Source of the DNA: Helicobacter sp. 13S00482-2 | Lineage (GTDB): Bacteria; Campylobacterota; Campylobacteria; Campylobacterales; Helicobacteraceae | Direction: 5' to 3' | Assembly (NCBI RefSeq): GCF_002272795.1 | Contig: NZ_MLAT01000001.1 | Coordinates: 62,001 to 126,000 of the forward strand | Length of the DNA stretch: 64,000 bases | In this document: one piece after another, positions 19,729 to 29,125 of the stretch | Numbering within the stretch: position 1 is the stretch's first letter | How the letters are laid out: every line of letters begins with the position of its first letter | Translations under genes and position numbers: made by a program | The notes under the pieces: model-generated | The model's input: the letters and a program-made list of their open reading frames with translations, nothing else | Databases searched by the model: none | What the model was told of the DNA's origin: nothing

Positions 19729-20625
19729 ATGAAGAATACCAAACTCATCGCTATTTTAGGCCCTAGTGCTAGTGGGAAATCTGCCCTTGCTATAAAAATA
19801 GCTAAAACCATAGATGCGGAGATTTTTTCACTTGATTCTTTGAGTATCTACAAAGAAATAGACATCGCCTCAGCAAAACCAAAAAAAGCAGATCTCGAGG
19901 CAATCAGACACTATGCAATCGATGAATTAAACATCACAGAACCCAATAATGCAATCATCTTCAAAAACCTGCTAGAAAATGCCATCAATTTCACAAAAAA
20001 ACAAACTCTCCTTATAGTGGGGGGCAGTAGCTTTTATCTGAAATCCATATTGGAAGGCTTGAGCCCTATACCTGATATTTCTCCTAAAGAAAAAGAAAAA
20101 ATCAACACTCAAATCAACTCCATACCAAATCCCTATAGCTTTCTTTTACAAATTGACCCACTCTATTCAAAATCTATCAAGGAAAATGACACTTACCGCA
20201 TACATAAAGCTTTGGAAATATTTTTTAGCACACAAACCAAACCGAGCGAGTATTTTGTCACTCACCCTAAAACTCCCTTTCCCTGTCCTGTAAAACTCTA
20301 TGAAATAAAAACCGATAGAGAGAATTTAAGAAGTAAAATCACTCAAAGAACACAACAAATGATAGAAGAAGGGCTCATTGAAGAAATAACCACTCTCTTG
20401 CAAAAATACCCTAAAAATTCGCAACCCTTCAAAGCAATTGGGGTCAAAGAATGCATTTCTTATCTAGAAGGTCATATCACTTATGAAGAACTCACTCCCC
20501 TTATTTCTACACACACCGCACAATTAGCCAAACGTCAGAGCACCTTTAATAAAACGCAATTCCAAAACATCTCTCAATTACCTCCAGAAGAAATCTATAG
20601 CAATATATTGAATTCTTTAAGTTAA
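19729..20625 (+). CDS. miaA: tRNA dimethylallyltransferase
   Basis: A 298-residue enzyme that adds a dimethylallyl group to A37 of tRNAs reading codons that start with U. The P-loop LGPSASGKSALA is at residues 10-21, followed by SLDSLSIYKEIDIASAKP (the family has D-S-x-Q/L-x-Y in this place), and FKAIGVKECISYLEG near the C-terminus. It begins 3 nt after fdhD and may be read from the fdh operon. It is the last gene before the strongly AT-rich segment. Confidence 0.95.
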   Translation: MKNTKLIAILGPSASGKSALAIKIAKTIDAEIFSLDSLSIYKEIDIASAKPKKADLEAIRHYAIDELNITEPNNAIIFKNLLENAINFTKKQTLLIVGGSSFYLKSILEGLSPIPDISPKEKEKINTQINSIPNPYSFLLQIDPLYSKSIKENDTYRIHKALEIFFSTQTKPSEYFVTHPKTPFPCPVKLYEIKTDRENLRSKITQRTQQMIEEGLIEEITTLLQKYPKNSQPFKAIGVKECISYLEGHITYEELTPLISTHTAQLAKRQSTFNKTQFQNISQLPPEEIYSNILNSLS

Positions 20626-20663
20626 TAATCATTATAATTGCATTTATTTTTGGAGATAAATAA

Positions 20664-21932
20664 ATGGATGTAAAAGATATTCTTGAGAGTAAAGATAGGC
20701 TTATTGCTCAATGTGACTATCATATCGAACTTTTAACAAAAGAATATAGTGATGTAAAATATTGTAATGAATTAAAAAAATTATTGCAATCTAAAAAAAA
20801 ATTACTCAGTTCCATAAAAACAAAAAACTGTGAATGCAGTATTCATAGAATTGAAAATATTGATAAAAAAATTTATATATGTTATCATATTATTGATAAT
20901 AATTTAAAATATTATAATAAAATTAAATTTCGTACAAATTTTATTAATATATTAATAAAAAATAATGAGTTTAATTTTTATAATATTATAAAAATTGGAA
21001 TTAATTATAAATTTATTGCTACTTTAATATTTTTTACTATTGGAATATTCATATTTGGTAAATATTTTATCGAAATAGACTATTTTCCAAATCTAAATAG
21101 GGAAAATTTTATATATTATATCATTCTTTTTAGTATAAATATAATTTTATTTAGTATTCTATTTATGATATATCCTATTATTTTATATATAGTAATAGCT
21201 CCACTATTTAAAAATAAATGGATAAGCGAAAAAAAAATATTTTCTGTTGCACTAATTTTTATACTTCCATCAATAGTATATCTTTTATCTTTAAAGATTG
21301 ATAATTGGATTGGAATTTCATTATTTATACTTACAAGCATACTTGCTGGATTATATATATCTACTAATACTTTTAATATTAAAAATATTAAGATTATTAT
21401 ATGTTATATATTTTATATATTTATTATTTTTATTTTAATTATTGTACCTATTTTTTGTATGAATCAAATTTTAATTTTAATTAATATAGAATTTTATAAA
21501 ATACTTCTACTAAATTTTCTTGTGCTATTGATTTTTTATACTACAATTAGCGCTGCTATTAATTCAATATTGATTGAAAAAGTATTGGTACTTGTATTAA
21601 TTACAATACCTAGTCTAATTGCAAGTGTGTCATCTTTTCCATTAATCATACACTTACTCCACTTTGGTAACTACACTCCTGATGCTCTTATCTTAGATCC
21701 AAAAGCAAAAGCTATCATTCCAGCTAACTTTCTAGATGCAAACAACACACTCAAAAAACCAAAAGTTCTATCGAATATGGGAGATGAATACTATATTGAA
21801 TTAAAAATCTCAGATAAAAAGACTCTTCACCTCAGCATTCCAAAAAATCTGATCTTGAGCGAACAAACACAAAAAGAGGAAGAATCAGATGAATCAAAAG
21901 ATATGAAAAACCAAACTGCTGCAATAAAATGA
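20664..21932 (+). CDS. Very AT-rich multi-pass membrane protein, unknown function, chimeric composition
   Basis: A 422-residue protein I do not recognise. Residues 1-75 are soluble with several cysteines (residues 13-50 include CDYH, CNELK and KNCECS). Then come about seven or eight hydrophobic helices to about residue 325, and a soluble C-terminal 90 residues rich in Lys, Asp and Glu. Base composition is striking: sampled 60-base lines between 20880 and 21600 contain only about 10-20% G+C. From about 21650 onward composition returns to the normal 35-37%, so the 5' three-quarters and the 3' quarter seem to have different histories. A promoter-like AT stretch and a GGAG ribosome site precede it. 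It is probably a real gene because the frame stays open throughout. Confidence 0.7.
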   Translation: MDVKDILESKDRLIAQCDYHIELLTKEYSDVKYCNELKKLLQSKKKLLSSIKTKNCECSIHRIENIDKKIYICYHIIDNNLKYYNKIKFRTNFINILIKNNEFNFYNIIKIGINYKFIATLIFFTIGIFIFGKYFIEIDYFPNLNRENFIYYIILFSINIILFSILFMIYPIILYIVIAPLFKNKWISEKKIFSVALIFILPSIVYLLSLKIDNWIGISLFILTSILAGLYISTNTFNIKNIKIIICYIFYIFIIFILIIVPIFCMNQILILINIEFYKILLLNFLVLLIFYTTISAAINSILIEKVLVLVLITIPSLIASVSSFPLIIHLLHFGNYTPDALILDPKAKAIIPANFLDANNTLKKPKVLSNMGDEYYIELKISDKKTLHLSIPKNLILSEQTQKEEESDESKDMKNQTAAIK

Positions 21933-21958
21933 TCTCTGAAATCACAAAAGGCAGTCCA

Positions 21959-22063
21959 TTATAGATCGCAATCTAATTCCCAACCAATAACCAAACCACT
22001 GAGCCCCATCACATTTCCAAACAAACTCATAGGCACATAACTGAAAATTCCTTTTTGTTGCAT
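21959..22063 (-). pseudogene. Remnant of a TehA/TDT-family transporter (N-terminus only)
   Basis: A 34-codon minus-strand frame starts with ATG at 22063 and reads YVPMSLFGNVMGLSGLVIGW before meeting a stop. This resembles the first transmembrane helix of the TehA/SLAC1-like C4-dicarboxylate/tellurite-resistance transporter family, whose members begin with a P-x-S/N-L/F-F-x-x-V-M-G-L-S-G-L pattern. The rest of the roughly 300-residue protein is missing, so this is debris. It lies directly after the AT-rich gene, so loss of the transporter and gain of that gene may be related. The family call rests on one motif. Confidence 0.5.
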
Positions 22064-22193
22064 CTTATTCTTGATACTTTTAGAATTTGATCATATTTTT
22101 AAATGTCATACAGCAAATCCATAACTTTTCAATCAATTCTAATAATTCCAAAATACCACAAGCTAAAAGGATTACAAATTTATATACTGCTTT

Positions 22194-22202
22194 TGCTATA
22201 CT
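22194..22202 (+). promoter_or_regulatory. Extended -10 promoter for purH
   Basis: TGC-TATACT lies 33 nt before the purH ATG, placing a start site near 22209. The leader then contains an AAAGGA ribosome site. Confidence 0.55.
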
Positions 22203-22234
22203 TTAACAACTCTTCTAAAACATAAAGGAATACT

Positions 22235-23767
22235 ATGCAAGCATTACTAAGCGTGAGCAACAAAGAAGGTATTGTAGATTTTGCAAAGACACTTCACTCT
22301 TTGGGTTATGAAATTTTAAGCACAGGCGGGACGCTTAAAATCTTACGAGCAAACTCTATCCCTGCTATTGATGTGGGTAGCTATACACAAAGTCCTGAGC
22401 TTTTTGATGGTAGGGTCAAAACACTTCATCCTAGAATTCACGGCGGCATTTTGCATCGCAGAAACAACTCAAAAGATCTAAATGATGCCAAAATCCACAA
22501 TATCAAATCAATTGATATTGTGTGTGTAAATCTCTATCCTTTTAAAGCCACAACGCAAAAAACTCAAAATTTTGAAGAAATCATAGAAAACATCGACATC
22601 GGAGGCCCATCAATGATAAGAGCGGGGGCAAAAAACTTTCAAGATGTGCTTGTGATAACAGAACCTCAAGATTATCCAATCATAATAGATAAACTAAAAA
22701 ACAATTCCAACACGCTTGAATTTCGACGTGAAATGATGATAAAAGCATTTGAACACACTGCTGAATATGACTGTTTTATCGCTAATTATATGAATAGAGT
22801 TTTTCATAATGGAATGGGAGAGAAGGTTTTCATTTCAGGTGCAAAAGTTTCTCAAACTCGCTATGGCGAAAATCCTCATCAAAAAGGAGCTCTTTATGAG
22901 TTTGAAGATTTTTACAAAAATACATTTCAAACAATCAAAGGAGAAGCAAGTTTTAATAATTTCACCGATATGAACGCTGCTATAAAAATCGCTACAAGCT
23001 TTAAAAACTCTCCTGCTGTTTGTATCGTTAAACACGGGAATCCTTGTGGATTTGCAATAAAAGAAAATCTACTTGATAGCTACAAAGAGGCACTCAAATG
23101 CGATCCTGTGAGTGCCTATGGTGGTGTTTTGGCTGTGAATGGAATCGTTGATGAAGCTCTAGCGATAGAAATCAATCAAACCTTTATTGAGGTTTTAATC
23201 GCAGGTAGTTTAACTCCAGATGCTTTAAAAATTTTCTCAAATAAAAAAAGGATGAAAATTTTCAGTTCTGGTGGGATAAAGTTAGATTTTCCTAGAGATA
23301 AAATCGATTTTAAACACATAGAAGGTGGATTTGTCTATCAAGAAGCAGATTTCATCACAGAAGAAGAGATTAAAAATGCCAAACTAATGAGTGTGCTAAA
23401 AGCAACCCAAAGCCAATATAACGATCTGCATATAGCATATAAAATAGCTGCTCTTACAAAATCAAATTGTGTGACTTATGTCAAAGATTCCACACTCATT
23501 GCTATTGGAATGGGGATGACAAGTCGCGTAGATGCCTCAAAAGCGGCCTTAGCAAAAGCAAAAGATATGGGATTATCTACACAAGGAGCCGTTCTAGCTT
23601 CTGAAGCATTTTTCCCTTTTAAAGATAGCATTGAGATGGCTGCTAGTGCTGGAATCAAAGCGATTATTCAACCTGGGGGAAGTATCAGAGATGAAGAAGT
23701 CATACAAAGTGCAAATAAACACAATATTGCATTATATTTCACAGGCACAAGACATTTTTTGCATTAA
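22235..23767 (+). CDS. purH: Bifunctional AICAR formyltransferase/IMP cyclohydrolase
   Basis: A 510-residue enzyme for the last two steps of IMP synthesis. The N-terminal IMP cyclohydrolase (MGS-like) domain shows [21 protein letters not shown] and [13 protein letters not shown]. The C-terminal transformylase domain shows [27 protein letters not shown] and a C-terminal [11 protein letters not shown] segment. The length is the usual one. It has its own promoter-like -10 and stands alone. Its presence indicates de novo purine synthesis, which H. pylori lacks, and so separates this organism from that species. Confidence 0.96.
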   Translation: MQALLSVSNKEGIVDFAKTLHSLGYEILSTGGTLKILRANSIPAIDVGSYTQSPELFDGRVKTLHPRIHGGILHRRNNSKDLNDAKIHNIKSIDIVCVNLYPFKATTQKTQNFEEIIENIDIGGPSMIRAGAKNFQDVLVITEPQDYPIIIDKLKNNSNTLEFRREMMIKAFEHTAEYDCFIANYMNRVFHNGMGEKVFISGAKVSQTRYGENPHQKGALYEFEDFYKNTFQTIKGEASFNNFTDMNAAIKIATSFKNSPAVCIVKHGNPCGFAIKENLLDSYKEALKCDPVSAYGGVLAVNGIVDEALAIEINQTFIEVLIAGSLTPDALKIFSNKKRMKIFSSGGIKLDFPRDKIDFKHIEGGFVYQEADFITEEEIKNAKLMSVLKATQSQYNDLHIAYKIAALTKSNCVTYVKDSTLIAIGMGMTSRVDASKAALAKAKDMGLSTQGAVLASEAFFPFKDSIEMAASAGIKAIIQPGGSIRDEEVIQSANKHNIALYFTGTRHFLH

Positions 23768-23802
23768 AAAATATTAGATAAATTCTTGTTTATTAATTTT
23801 AA

Positions 23803-23808
23803 TATAGT
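23803..23808 (+). promoter_or_regulatory. Candidate -10 box for the YceI gene
   Basis: TATAGT lies 39 nt before the ATG of the YceI gene in a short AT-rich gap that also contains an AAAAGGAG ribosome site. It is a weak match used only because no better box is present. Confidence 0.3.
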
Positions 23809-23847
23809 ACAGTAGTAGTTTAATTCAAATATAAAAAGGAGTTCAGA

Positions 23848-24408
23848 ATGAAAAAGTCAATTGCAGGTATTTTGGCAATCGCTTTATTTGGAATTGTTGC
23901 GAACGCAACTACTATTGATACAAGCAAGGCTCAAACCTCTTGGACAGCTTACAAAACCCCTACAAAAGTGGCTGTAGCCGGAACATTTAATGATATTGCT
24001 TATAAATTCGGAAAAAAATCTGATAGCATCGCTTCAACCTTAGAAGGTGCAACAGCTAGTATTGATCCGATGAAAGTAGATCTAAAAGATGCCACAAAAA
24101 ATAAAAATATGAAAAATTTCTTTTTCTCTGGTTTTAAAAAAGGTGGCATTAAAGTTACTTTTAAAAATGTAATGGAAGGAAAAGATCAAGGAACTATCTT
24201 GGCGATGGTTAGAATGAATGAAAAAACTGTTAAAGTTCCTATGACTTATACTATCACTGATGGTAAATTTGTTGCAACGGGCTTGATTGATGTTATGGAG
24301 TTTGGCCTTAATGATGCTTTCAAAAAACTAGCTACAGGATGCCACGATTTACATGAGGGAATGACCTGGTCTCAAGTAAATATCAGCTTTTCTGCACCAA
24401 TTAAATAA
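23848..24408 (+). CDS. YceI-family periplasmic protein
   Basis: A 186-residue secreted protein with a Sec signal peptide (MKKSIAGILAIALFGIVANA) followed by a YceI beta-barrel lipocalin-like domain. Features are the TSWTAYKTP start, GATASIDPMKVD, MKNFFFSGF and a final VNISFSAPIK strand. YceI proteins bind long-chain isoprenoids in the periplasm. An abundant secreted homologue exists in H. pylori. It is single-gene, with its own terminator hairpin just downstream. One cysteine (in TGCHDLHEG) is present in the mature part. Confidence 0.9.
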   Translation: MKKSIAGILAIALFGIVANATTIDTSKAQTSWTAYKTPTKVAVAGTFNDIAYKFGKKSDSIASTLEGATASIDPMKVDLKDATKNKNMKNFFFSGFKKGGIKVTFKNVMEGKDQGTILAMVRMNEKTVKVPMTYTITDGKFVATGLIDVMEFGLNDAFKKLATGCHDLHEGMTWSQVNISFSAPIK

Positions 24409-24417
24409 ACTACTCAA

Positions 24418-24438
24418 GACTACGGATAATCCGTAGTC
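24418..24438 (+). terminator. Rho-independent terminator of the YceI gene
   Basis: A 10-bp perfect inverted repeat, GACTACGGAT and ATCCGTAGTC around a single A, starts 10 nt after the stop codon and is followed by a T-rich CTTCTCTTT. The central bases would open to form the loop. Confidence 0.8.
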
Positions 24439-24479
24439 CTTCTCTTTGCATTTCAAATCAAACTTAACTTAATTCTAGC

Positions 24480-24485
24480 TATAAT
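24480..24485 (+). promoter_or_regulatory. -10 box for hemL
   Basis: A perfect TATAAT lies 37 nt before the hemL start, just after the YceI terminator, with an AGGAG ribosome site downstream. This supports hemL being the first gene of a new transcript. Confidence 0.55.
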
Positions 24486-24516
24486 ACCCCCAAAAACAAA
24501 AAGACAGGAGAATATA

Positions 24517-25812
24517 TTGAACCTATTGTGCAGTATCAATGATTTTAATGAGGCCAAACAAGTCATTCCTGGTGGTGTTAATTCACCTGTTAGAGCATTT
24601 AAAAGCGTTGCTGGAACACCTCCTTTTATTTCAAAAGGAAAAGGCTGTCATATTTTTGATGTGGATGGGAATACTTACATTGATTTTGTTCAAAGTTGGG
24701 GGCCACTTATATTTGGGCATTGCGATAGCGATATCTCAGAAAATGTGAATGAGGCAATCAAAAATGGTTTGAGTTTTGGTGCTCCCACAGAACTAGAAAC
24801 TTCATTATGTAAAGAAATTATTAGCCTTTATGAAGGAATAGAAAAAATTCGCCTCGTAAATAGTGGCACAGAGGCGACAATGAGTGCTATAAGACTTGCT
24901 AGAGGTTATAGCAAAAAAGATGACATCATCAAATTTGAAGGCAACTATCACGGGCATAGTGATTCACTCCTAGTGAGTGCAGGAAGCGGTTGTGCGACTT
25001 TTGGATCTCCATCTTCTTGGGGTGTTCCCCAAGATTTTAGCAAACACACTTTAGTAGCTAGATATAATGATATAGAATCTGTAAAGTCTTGTTTTGAAAC
25101 TAGCAAGAATGTGGGCTGTGTCATCATTGAACCTATTGCGGGGAATATGGGGCTAGTTCCAGCAAGAATAGAATTTCTTAAAGAACTTAGAAAGCTCTGC
25201 GATCAATATGAAGCTGTGTTAATATTTGATGAGGTGATGAGTGGTTTTCGTGCCTCCATACGTGGTGTTCAAGGATATTGTGATGTCATTCCTGATATGG
25301 TGACATTTGGCAAGGTTATCGGTGGGGGTATGCCATTAGCTGCTTTTAGCGGAAAAGATGAAATAATGAATCTGCTCTCTCCAACAGGAGGAGTATATCA
25401 AGCTGGAACTCTTAGTGGTAACCCTATCGCTGTGAGTGCAGGACTAACTTCTATCTGTAAAATCAAAAAAAATCCTCAAATCTATCCTGCCCTTGAAGCT
25501 TTGGCAAAAAGATTAATGGAGGGATTTTTAAAAAATGCACAAAAATACTCTATTCCCCTACAGACTTGTGTAAGAGGGAGTATGTTTGGCTTCTTTTTTA
25601 ACACAAGTGAGGTGCATAATTTTGAAGATGCTCAAAAAAGCGATACGCAAATGTTTGCAAAATTCCACCAAAAAATGCTCTCAAAAGGTGTTTATCTAGC
25701 TTGTTCTCAGTTTGAAACAGGCTTTATTTGCACTCCTATGAATGAAAGTATCATTGATGAAGTCATAGAGGCTTGCAGAGTATCCTTTGATGAAATCACA
25801 AGAGGCATATAG
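24517..25812 (+). CDS. hemL: Glutamate-1-semialdehyde 2,1-aminomutase
   Basis: A 431-residue PLP enzyme converting glutamate-1-semialdehyde to 5-aminolevulinate in haem synthesis. Family blocks are [14 protein letters not shown] near the start, [32 protein letters not shown], and the PLP-lysine segment [17 protein letters not shown] accept the TTG start at 24517 because AGGAG lies 7 bases upstream and the product then begins where Helicobacter homologues do ([15 protein letters not shown]). It is followed by two small membrane-protein genes with overlapping starts and stops, the order seen in H. pylori. Confidence 0.95.
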   Translation: MNLLCSINDFNEAKQVIPGGVNSPVRAFKSVAGTPPFISKGKGCHIFDVDGNTYIDFVQSWGPLIFGHCDSDISENVNEAIKNGLSFGAPTELETSLCKEIISLYEGIEKIRLVNSGTEATMSAIRLARGYSKKDDIIKFEGNYHGHSDSLLVSAGSGCATFGSPSSWGVPQDFSKHTLVARYNDIESVKSCFETSKNVGCVIIEPIAGNMGLVPARIEFLKELRKLCDQYEAVLIFDEVMSGFRASIRGVQGYCDVIPDMVTFGKVIGGGMPLAAFSGKDEIMNLLSPTGGVYQAGTLSGNPIAVSAGLTSICKIKKNPQIYPALEALAKRLMEGFLKNAQKYSIPLQTCVRGSMFGFFFNTSEVHNFEDAQKSDTQMFAKFHQKMLSKGVYLACSQFETGFICTPMNESIIDEVIEACRVSFDEITRGI

Positions 25813-26093
25813 TGGAGAAAGAACCAAAATTCAAAAAACTCATCATAGGGGCAAATGATCTGAGTTTAGGCATATCTATTGTTGTGGCTATTTTATTAGG
25901 CGTGGGACTTGGATGGGTGTTGCAAAAATTCACTAACATCACTTGGCTATTTTGGTTAGGAGTTGCTTGGGGTATAGGGGCAGCTTTGCTCAATATCTAC
26001 AAAGCTTATAAAAGAGTAAAAAAGGGATTGGATGATTTAACAAAAGATCCAAAATATGCTTACAAATCTGAAACATCTGAAGGCAAAAAATGA
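25812..26093 (+). CDS. AtpZ/AtpI-like small membrane protein
   Basis: A 93-residue protein with two transmembrane helices (about residues 17-40 and 42-60) and a short charged tail. The pattern LSLGISIVVAILLGVGLGWVLQ then a second helix fits the AtpZ/AtpI family associated with F-type ATP synthase assembly or Mg2+ supply. It starts with GTG overlapping the last base of the hemL stop. No ATP synthase genes are next to it, which is usual in this group. The family call is moderate. Confidence 0.7.
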   Translation: MEKEPKFKKLIIGANDLSLGISIVVAILLGVGLGWVLQKFTNITWLFWLGVAWGIGAALLNIYKAYKRVKKGLDDLTKDPKYAYKSETSEGKK

Positions 26094-26557
26094 ACTGTAA
26101 ATATCGCTGTTTGATTATTTTTATCATTGTCAATATTGCTTTTAGCATTGTTTGCTCTGTTCTATGGAAGGCAAATGGACTGATAAATTTTCAAATTGGA
26201 TTCTTTAGCTTTTTACTCGTTATCTTCAGCACTTATATCAGTTTGCAAAAAAAACTAAAAAAAGAACTCAAAGAAAATCAGTTGGAGACATCAAGTGATG
26301 ACACAATCCAAGAAAATGATAATAAAAAAAAACCAAAAACACGCTTTAATTTTTCTACTCTCTTGCTTGGAATGCAACTCTCTATGGGGATTTTCAGGAT
26401 ATTGGCTTATCTCATATTGATTTTTGGAATCACCATGTTAATGAACAAGAATATTTTTCTAGCTATTCCCTATATCATGGGCATTATGATTTCTTTAGTT
26501 GGTGTTGTGGGATTAAAACTCCTCTTAGAAAAAACAAAAAACAAATCAAATCTGTAG
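26090..26557 (+). CDS. Small four-helix membrane protein, unknown function
   Basis: A 155-residue protein with about four hydrophobic segments (residues 8-25, 28-52, 95-120, 122-148) and a charged cytoplasmic-looking loop between the second and third. Its start overlaps the stop of the AtpZ-like gene (ATGA). It may be an AtpI-related partner of that protein, but I see no diagnostic motif. It ends convergent with and overlapping the last bases of the type III restriction gene by about 12 nt. Confidence 0.65.
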   Translation: MNCKYRCLIIFIIVNIAFSIVCSVLWKANGLINFQIGFFSFLLVIFSTYISLQKKLKKELKENQLETSSDDTIQENDNKKKPKTRFNFSTLLLGMQLSMGIFRILAYLILIFGITMLMNKNIFLAIPYIMGIMISLVGVVGLKLLLEKTKNKSNL

Positions 26558-29125
26558 GATCTTCATAAAACTATCATTGAATTCATTTGATTTGCTTTGA
26601 TTAAAAAATGGCATTCCCATCACCTTCACTTTTTGCCTAAAATAGCCTTTATCGTCATTTTCTACTAGCATAGGTACTTCAAGGAGCTTTTTTAAGAATT
26701 CTTCCTTCCACTTATCAGATTCTTCTAGATGTTGCCCCTTTGGCTCTATGAAGCACTGCAAGATTTCAAAATTATTCTTTTGCTTTGGTTTGCCAAAAAA
26801 ATAAAAATCTGGCTCAAAACGCTTGGTATTATCCTCATCACTGTTAATATAGATCGCCATTTGTGCATTGCGTTCATTTCTCACAAGCCACCATTGTGAA
26901 AATTTCTCATCTAATTTTTTAACATTATTCTCAAGAAAAATAAAATTAATAAATTCGCATTCTGTATCTGTACCTACAAAATTTTTGAATGCAAATGATT
27001 TTTTATCGCCCGTATCAATAATATTGACTCCTTTTGTTCTTGTGATATATTTATCCCCTATAAGTCTAAGAGGCGTTAAATGCCATGCTTTCATCTCTAG
27101 AGACTGAAGTTTTTTCTGCATTTCATTTTTAAATCTTTCACAAACTAAAATGGCTATTTTTAATTTTATCTCGGGCTTAGAAATGATTTGTTCTTTATGA
27201 AGTGAAAGTTTAATAGGACTAAAGTATTTTTTGATGAAATCTCGCCTAGTGCTAATACCGCCAAATAAAAGCTTTAGATTTTCAAATGTATAAAATTCCC
27301 CACTTTTATTCATCGCTTTTAAAATAATCACTTCTTCCAAGCTTAAAACAAATTCAAGCATTTTTCGATCTTGCAATGTTTGCATTTCTGAGGCCTGATC
27401 TAAAGCTTCAAGCATATTTTCTTCTTCAATATTGGTTCCACCAATGAGTTTTATTTTAATAAGTTCTTGAGAAATAGGAAGTTTTTTAATGCTATCAAGC
27501 TCAAAATAGCCACTCTTAGAATTTTTAACCTCGTCTTTGACTCTCATCACGCTATTAGTAGCAAAATAAGCATTTTGATAAATATCGCTATTTTTAAATT
27601 CATCTTTAAGGCTAAGAAGTATGCTCTCTTTATCATCATCTTTTAGGCCAATAGCTACAAGCTCTTTTTGAAGTCTTGTGATAAACTCATTTTCACTTGC
27701 ACTATGATAAGTAAGTGTCTCTAGTGCTTTTAAAGGCTCTTTTGGATTGTCAAATTTTCGCTTATTTCTCTCTCCTGCAACGCTATTTTCCACCACTACT
27801 TCAAAAGGAAAATATCTCGCTCCTCTCCCAATGAGTTGTGCTTCTTTTGGAGTGTCATTGATCGCTCCTTCAATTAAACGCACAATATCAAAGAGATTAA
27901 GCACATCCCAACCTTCATTGAGTTTATCAACTGCAAAAACAACACGGATTTTATTGTTATACTCTTCTAGGGTATTGATAAGGATTTGATTATTTTTCAA
28001 TTCATTTTCATCATTGATGTTGATGATGAAATCCTTATGAAACTCTCTTTTAATCTCATCTAATAAATCACTTTTAATCCTAGTTTGAAAATGCATCTTA
28101 GCATCATATAAAATCCCTGAATCTTCTTTGATATTTTCAAAAAACCCTTCTAATTTTTCTATCCTAAGATCATGCAGCCATTTCAAAAAAAGCTTTTCAT
28201 TTTCCTTGCTCTCTTTGATGGTCTTGCTTTTATACAAAATCACTGGTTTTAGATAAATATTATTTTTTGCCGCTAGATTCTGGCGATATAATGAACAGAT
28301 CACCGATCCAAATATTCGCTCAACTCGCTCCAATCCTTCATATTTTAATAATTTAATATCTTTAGAATATTTATCATCTTTGAAATTTTTGAGTGTGTAT
28401 TTGAAGATAATTTTGTCTTCATATTTTTGCTCCACATTTTTATCTTTTGGCAATGTCGCACTGAATTCAAACATCAAATTATCTTTATTGGCTCTATAGA
28501 TAGCTTTAACCACTCCTTCCCAGCTTCTAAGATCTTGATCTTCTGATTTGGTTTTAGATTTTTTGGTTTCAGCGTTGATATGATGAGCTTCATCAGCCAA
28601 CATCACGATTTTTTTACCTTCAAAGTCCGCTATCGTGAGGGCGTTTTCACGCTCTAAATTTAGCAAAGAAAATAGACTCTGAACAGTAGTGAAAATGATA
28701 TTTATCTGACCTTTTTTACAAGTATTGAGATTTTCACAAATATTGATAGAAATATTTTTAGAATCTATCACGATGTTTTGAGCAAACAGATATTTGGAAC
28801 TTTTAGGATTAGAGAAATTTTGCCTCGTTTTCTCTACTATCGCAGTAGAATTAACAAAAAATATAAAATTCTCATACCCCCTAGCAAAACAATCTAATAT
28901 CAAAGATGCCATGATCACTGTCTTTCCACTCCCTGTTGCCATATGAAACATCAAGTGAGATTGCTTACGTTTTTCAAAATTCGCAATATAATATTTCAAT
29001 GCCATTATTTGGTATTCTCTGAGTTCAATCTTAGGATGCAAGTTTTCTATTATATGAGAAGGAATCTGCAGTTCTCCTAATTTAGGAGTTCCAAAATATT
29101 CTTTTATCTCCTGACATAATTTCAT
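26546..29125 (-). CDS. res: Type III restriction enzyme, Res subunit
   Basis: A 859-residue restriction subunit that needs a Mod partner and ATP. The N-terminal SF2 helicase region has a Q/I-type start (LREYQIMALKYYI), Walker A MATGSGKTVIM, Walker B MLADEAHH and motif III-like FEFSATLP. It is followed by motif VI-like LIGRGARYFPF. A C-terminal PD-(D/E)XK nuclease region is suggested by FEPDFYFFG then CFIEPKGQHLEE. Its ATG overlaps the mod stop (ATGA). The reading frame is intact. Without active Mod, type III Res is normally not functional, so the enzyme is probably silent in the present phase state. Confidence 0.93.
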   Translation of the reverse strand: MKLCQEIKEYFGTPKLGELQIPSHIIENLHPKIELREYQIMALKYYIANFEKRKQSHLMFHMATGSGKTVIMASLILDCFARGYENFIFFVNSTAIVEKTRQNFSNPKSSKYLFAQNIVIDSKNISINICENLNTCKKGQINIIFTTVQSLFSLLNLERENALTIADFEGKKIVMLADEAHHINAETKKSKTKSEDQDLRSWEGVVKAIYRANKDNLMFEFSATLPKDKNVEQKYEDKIIFKYTLKNFKDDKYSKDIKLLKYEGLERVERIFGSVICSLYRQNLAAKNNIYLKPVILYKSKTIKESKENEKLFLKWLHDLRIEKLEGFFENIKEDSGILYDAKMHFQTRIKSDLLDEIKREFHKDFIININDENELKNNQILINTLEEYNNKIRVVFAVDKLNEGWDVLNLFDIVRLIEGAINDTPKEAQLIGRGARYFPFEVVVENSVAGERNKRKFDNPKEPLKALETLTYHSASENEFITRLQKELVAIGLKDDDKESILLSLKDEFKNSDIYQNAYFATNSVMRVKDEVKNSKSGYFELDSIKKLPISQELIKIKLIGGTNIEEENMLEALDQASEMQTLQDRKMLEFVLSLEEVIILKAMNKSGEFYTFENLKLLFGGISTRRDFIKKYFSPIKLSLHKEQIISKPEIKLKIAILVCERFKNEMQKKLQSLEMKAWHLTPLRLIGDKYITRTKGVNIIDTGDKKSFAFKNFVGTDTECEFINFIFLENNVKKLDEKFSQWWLVRNERNAQMAIYINSDEDNTKRFEPDFYFFGKPKQKNNFEILQCFIEPKGQHLEESDKWKEEFLKKLLEVPMLVENDDKGYFRQKVKVMGMPFFNQSKSNEFNDSFMKILQI

